Assembly (NCBI GenBank): GCA_003446015.1
Contig: DMBU01000150.1
Location: 1-8,768 of the forward strand
Length of the DNA stretch: 8,768 nt
Origin: Bacteroidales bacterium
Lineage (GTDB): Bacteria > Bacteroidota > Bacteroidia > Bacteroidales > UBA12077
Direction: 5' to 3'
Positions 6,886 to 8,768 of this stretch are shown one piece after another. A program made the translations under genes and the position numbers. The notes beneath the pieces were generated by a model. It was not told where the DNA came from and made no database searches. It saw only the letters and a list, made by a program, of their open reading frames with translations. Position 1 is the stretch's first letter. Every line of letters starts with the position of its first letter.

Positions 6886-7002
6886 AGTAATATTATATTA
6901 TTAGTTCATATCAGTAATACTGATAATATTGGTAATATAAGTAATAACAGTAATATTGATCATATGAGTAATATAGGTAATATCATATTACTCGGTAATA
7001 AT
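6886..7002 (+). repeat. 9-bp iteron array, candidate partition centromere and operator
   Basis: Thirteen consecutive 9-base units fit a single frame of consensus (A/G)GTAATATN. Clear copies start at 6886, 6913, 6931, 6940, 6949, 6967, 6976 and 6994. Near matches start at 6922 (GATAATATT) and 6895 (ATATTATTA). The unit at 6985 (ATATTACTC) is in the opposite orientation, and 6904 and 6958 are degenerate. RHH centromere-binding proteins of type Ib partition systems bind arrays of 7-11 bp repeats just like this. The array lies between parA and the RHH gene and ends 8 bases before the RHH start, so it could also repress that gene. Confidence 0.8.
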
Positions 7003-7010
7003 TAGATGCC

Positions 7011-7295
7011 ATGGCAAAAAAGAATTTTTCAGGTGGTATAGATAGTTTGTTTCAGTCCAATAATAAAGAATTAACTAAAGAACCCAACTTAGCTGAAGAA
7101 AAGGAAAAGATAGAATATGCAAGAACTACTTTGATCATAAATAAACAAATGTATGAGAAAATAAAAGCAGTGGCATATTGGGAGCGTAAGCAAATAAAAG
7201 ATATTATTGAAGAAGCTTTTAAGAATATTTTATCCCGGTTCTCTGAAAATGAGTTAGAAGAAATACTTGAGTTTTATAAAAAGGATAGTAGTTAA
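7011..7295 (+). CDS. Ribbon-helix-helix partition partner (ParB-like, centromere-binding)
   Basis: A 94-residue protein. Residues 37-78 fit a ribbon-helix-helix fold: strand ARTTLIIN (37-44), helix KQMYEKIKAVAYWERK (45-60) and helix QIKDIIEEAFKNILSRF (61-77). A short acidic C-terminal helix follows. The N-terminal 35 residues are polar and flexible, but residues 5-15 (NFSGGIDSLFQ) resemble the ParA-contacting box at the N terminus of canonical ParB (GLGRGLDALF-like). Known RHH partners of short ParAs use such a tail to stimulate ATP hydrolysis. The 9-bp repeat array directly upstream is its probable binding site, and parA is the previous gene. The start at 7011 has no Shine-Dalgarno site. The fold is confident; the partition role rests on context. 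Confidence 0.85.
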   Translation: MAKKNFSGGIDSLFQSNNKELTKEPNLAEEKEKIEYARTTLIINKQMYEKIKAVAYWERKQIKDIIEEAFKNILSRFSENELEEILEFYKKDSS

Positions 7296-7315
7296 ACTTA
7301 TCGCACATTCTCTTC

Positions 7316-7370
7316 GAAAGGCACATCCCGACTTCCGATGTTCATCGGTTCGGGAAGAGCCTTTCTTTTT
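7316..7370 (+). terminator. Strong terminator after the partition genes
   Basis: A nested hairpin: outer stem GAAAGGC (7316-7322) with GCCTTTC (7359-7365), middle stem CCCGA (7327-7331) with TCGGG (7350-7354), inner stem CCGAT (7335-7339) with ATCGG (7344-7348) around GTTC. It ends in CTTTTT. It closes the transfer-partition operon 21 bases after the RHH stop codon and is the most GC-rich patch in the area. Confidence 0.9.
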
Positions 7371-7374
7371 CCAT

Positions 7375-7417
7375 TAAGGACATTCATTTTTTAGTGAACT
7401 AAAAATGAAAGACCTTA
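7375..7417. repeat. Long AT-rich hairpin beside the terminator
   Basis: TAAGG (7375-7379) pairs with CCTTA (7413-7417), and inside it TTCATTTTTTAGT (7383-7395) pairs with ACTAAAAATGAA (7398-7409) with one bulged T. The T and A runs on its two arms would let it act as a terminator in either direction, although another terminator sits just before it. Nothing else is recognisable between it and the phosphoesterase start at 7474. A weak TAACTTTA (7442-7449) resembles the Bacteroidota -7 box TAnnTTTG but has no convincing -33 partner. Confidence 0.6.
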
Positions 7418-7473
7418 TTTAATCGCACGACATTAAAGCGCTAACTTTATCATATTTAATGTAATTTTATCCT

Positions 7474-8232
7474 ATGAAAATTCAGTATTGTTCAGATTTA
7501 CATTTAGAATTTCCTGAAAACAAGGAATATCTTAAATCAAATCCTTTAAAACCTGAAGGAGATATTTTGATTTTAGCGGGTGATATAGTTCCTTTTGCAG
7601 TTATGCAGAACCATGATGAGTTCTTTGATTATCTTTCAGATCATTTCAAATACACGTATTGGGTTCCCGGTAATCATGAATATTATTATTTCGACATAGC
7701 TCAGAAATCAGGATACATTTACGAAAGCATAAGGGAGAATGTTTATTTAGTTAACAATACAAGTGTTATTCATGAGAATGTCAAGTTGATTTTTACAACG
7801 CTGTGGACCAAAATTAATCCTGCAAATCAAGGCATCATACAAAGAAGCATGTCTGATTTTCATGTAGTAAATTATAAAGATGAGATTCTTACACCTTTTC
7901 ACTATAATCAATTGCATAAAGAAAGTCTAAAATTTCTTAATAAAGAGTTTAAAAATGATGGTCCTGAAAAAACGATTGTTGTTACGCATCATGTTCCTAC
8001 ATTTTTTAATTATCCTGAAGTGTACAAAGGTGATATTTTAAACGAAGGATTTGGTGTTGAGCTTTTTGATTTTATTGAAAAGTCAAAAATCAAATACTGG
8101 ATATTTGGACACCACCATCAAAACATTAATGGATTTACAATTGGCAGCACAAAATTAGTTACCAACCAACTGGGATATGTGCACTATAATGAGCACGAAT
8201 TATTTGAGTGCGATGCTTTTTTGAATTGTTAG
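7474..8232 (+). CDS. Calcineurin-like metallophosphoesterase
   Basis: A 252-residue protein with every motif of the two-metal phosphoesterase fold in order: DLH (Asp8, His10), GDI (Gly36-Asp37), GNHE (66-69), THH (171-173) and GHHH (212-215). It is complete and of normal length for a single-domain member, with no signal peptide or membrane segment, so it should be cytoplasmic. Its substrate cannot be told from sequence; family members hydrolyse phosphodiesters or phosphomonoesters of nucleotides, nucleic acids or proteins. It stands alone, with terminator hairpins on both sides, so it probably has its own promoter and is cargo rather than part of the transfer operon. Similar stand-alone phosphoesterases also occur as chromosomal genes, so it might instead belong to the host. 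The enzyme class is very confident; the biological role is unknown. Confidence 0.92.
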   Translation: MKIQYCSDLHLEFPENKEYLKSNPLKPEGDILILAGDIVPFAVMQNHDEFFDYLSDHFKYTYWVPGNHEYYYFDIAQKSGYIYESIRENVYLVNNTSVIHENVKLIFTTLWTKINPANQGIIQRSMSDFHVVNYKDEILTPFHYNQLHKESLKFLNKEFKNDGPEKTIVVTHHVPTFFNYPEVYKGDILNEGFGVELFDFIEKSKIKYWIFGHHHQNINGFTIGSTKLVTNQLGYVHYNEHELFECDAFLNC

Positions 8233-8269
8233 ATCTTAAAAATCATCATTCCTATTTGTATTTCAGTAT

Positions 8270-8309
8270 AATACCATTATAAATGCATGATCTCATGAGT
8301 GATGGTATT
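8270..8309. repeat. Inverted repeat downstream of the phosphoesterase gene
   Basis: AATACCAT (8270-8277) and ATGGTATT (8302-8309) are perfect 8-base inverted copies separated by 24 bases that themselves include the palindrome CTCATGAG. No T tract follows, so it is more likely a processing, mRNA-end or protein-binding site than a terminator. Confidence 0.5.
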
Positions 8310-8348
8310 GTGCAAAAGAAGAGATAGTGACAATTGAGAATAGTTAAT

Positions 8349-8376
8349 AGAGTCTAGAACATTTAGCTCTTTTTTT
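8349..8376 (+). terminator. Short Rho-independent terminator
   Basis: AGAG-T-CTA (8349-8356, T bulged) pairs with TAGCTCT (8364-8370) around a 7-base loop, directly followed by TTTTTT (8371-8376). It is the most likely end point of the phosphoesterase transcript, or of a short RNA from the gap before it. Confidence 0.65.
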
Positions 8377-8407
8377 CGTTATCATAAATAGGATTAAATT
8401 GATTCAG

Positions 8408-8472
8408 GAAGTTGCAGAGGAATCAACTTCTGTAATTTTAAAAAAGATTATTATGAATAAAATAATAATCTT
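8408..8472 (+). promoter_or_regulatory. Structured leader covering the start codon of the small peptide
   Basis: Two stems follow each other. The first is GAAGTTG (8408-8414) with CAACTTC (8424-8430) around CAGAGGAAT. The second is a perfect 11-bp stem, AAGATTATTAT (8444-8454) with ATAATAATCTT (8462-8472), whose 7-base loop begins at the last base of the ATG at 8453-8455. The start codon would therefore be paired in the folded RNA, which could restrict its translation. Confidence 0.45.
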
Positions 8473-8542
8473 AATCAGAGAAATTAGGTTACTGATTATC
8501 TCTGTAATATTTTTATTAATATTTTTAAAACTATTGTATTAA
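8453..8542 (+). CDS. Possible 29-residue single-span membrane peptide
   Basis: ATG at 8453 to TAA at 8540-8542 codes 29 residues starting MNKIIILIREIRLL and ending FLKLLY. Residues about 13-25 (LLIISVIFLLIFL) are a continuous hydrophobic run, preceded by basic residues (Lys3, Arg9, Arg12), the layout of small membrane peptides such as type I toxins. The start codon lies in a strong RNA stem, further stems (8476-8481 with 8499-8504) lie within the frame, and a strong terminator begins 7 bases after the stop codon. AT-rich DNA easily gives hydrophobic codons, so this may be chance. I see no Shine-Dalgarno site and cannot identify an antisense RNA promoter. Confidence 0.35.
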   Translation: MNKIIILIREIRLLIISVIFLLIFLKLLY

Positions 8543-8548
8543 AAACAG

Positions 8549-8577
8549 GAAAAGGATTGTGACAACAATCCTTTTCT
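8549..8577. terminator. Bidirectional terminator between the small peptide and the integrase remnant
   Basis: GAAAAGGATTGT (8549-8560) pairs perfectly over 12 bp with ACAATCCTTTTC (8565-8576) around GACA. On the plus strand the tail is TTAT after the TTTTC arm; on the minus strand the arm is followed by CTGTTTTT. It touches the stop codon of the minus-strand recombinase remnant, so it is probably that gene's original terminator. Confidence 0.85.
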
Positions 8578-8768
8578 TATAATATTGCTGCTCGAATTGC
8601 CTTTTCATTCGTATCTTCTAATATTTTTTCCTCAAAATTATCAATGTATATTTTAGTTGTTTAAGGATGTGTATGACCAAACGTTTATATTTATATTCAG
8701 TTGTTTCACCTTTTTGGCATTTTATGAAATTTTTCTCCAATTTCTGAGAATTTTCCCCTTTTATGCAA
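8577..8768 (-). pseudogene. C-terminal remnant of a tyrosine recombinase (integrase), partial
   Basis: Read on the minus strand, the end of a tyrosine recombinase is recognisable. GHTHP (8678 down to 8664) is followed by a TAA where an AAA lysine is expected (8663-8661). TTKIYIDNFEEKILED and then TNEKAIRAAIL follow, with a normal stop at 8579-8577. TTKIY carries the nucleophilic tyrosine, and YxDxFE is typical of Bacteroidota integrases; GH is the conserved box-II site. Upstream, in another frame, the window edge to about 8679 is open and ends KGETTEYKYKRL. Adding one G would join this to GHTHP with the usual 11-residue spacing between the conserved G and GH. So there is one frameshift and one in-frame stop. 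The RHxxA box is not recognisable further up. It could be the element's lost integrase or the relic of an older neighbour. Confidence 0.72.

Larger units (their letters stand above)
8233..8452. other. Non-coding gap after the phosphoesterase gene
   Basis: No convincing gene is present. The gap holds an inverted repeat (8270-8309), a short terminator (8349-8376) and a stem at 8408-8430 that lies in the leader of the possible small peptide. The gap between the two terminators could carry a short RNA, but I see no promoter clear enough to claim one. Confidence 0.5.

Noticed and set aside
6886..7002. CRISPR array
   Set aside because: The 9-base units are directly adjacent with no spacers and no long repeat; no cas genes are present.
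6856..7005. Open frame of 49 codons with SNI/GNI repeats between parA and the RHH gene
   Set aside because: The frame is open only because the 9-bp DNA repeat is a multiple of three and contains no stop in this phase; the peptide is low complexity and the DNA is better explained as a centromere-like array.

Overview
The window looks like an integrated mobilizable element of a Bacteroidota bacterium. The evidence is its very AT-rich DNA, genes mostly without Shine-Dalgarno sites, and a gene set typical of that phylum: a VirE_N/VapE-type primase-helicase, a BfmA/BtgA-type mobilization protein and a DUF5712-type (BtgB-like) mobilization protein. No gene identifies the genus.

Left edge (1-185): the first 20 bases are the 3' end of a tRNA, most likely tRNA-Pro, followed by a strong terminator. 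This is a common attachment site for such elements. Next comes a very AT-rich gene for a 379-residue protein I do not recognise (186-1325), the position where an integrase or cargo gene often sits. Establishment and replication block (1409-3880): a small protein with an excisionase/MerR-like C-terminal helix-turn-helix, then a 672-residue protein with a VirE_N (primase-like) half and a VapE-type ATPase half.

Transfer block (3881-6091): a 300-base gap holds a repeated CACTTACC motif (two direct copies, inverted partners), two hairpins and a G-rich block, and is my candidate oriT. It is followed by the BfmA/BtgA-type accessory gene and the overlapping DUF5712 gene. Partition block (6108-7295): parA, then 13 in-phase 9-bp units of consensus (A/G)GTAATATN, then a ribbon-helix-helix protein with a ParB-like N-terminal box. 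Together these make a type Ib-like partition cassette.

Cargo and right edge (7296-8768): a large terminator, a second hairpin, and a complete metallophosphoesterase gene that stands alone between terminators. After it lies a structured 300-base stretch with a possible 29-residue membrane peptide whose start codon is inside a hairpin. The window ends in the minus-strand C-terminal remnant of a tyrosine recombinase, broken by one in-frame stop and one frameshift. No intact integrase, second tRNA end or repeated att core lies in the window, so the right boundary of the element is probably outside it, or the element has lost its own integrase.

Inferred working model: the primase-helicase and HTH protein support replication or excision control, the BfmA-like and DUF5712 proteins process oriT for transfer by a helper element, and ParA with the RHH protein stabilises the excised circle. 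The 379-residue protein, the phosphoesterase and the small peptide are the candidate accessory functions.
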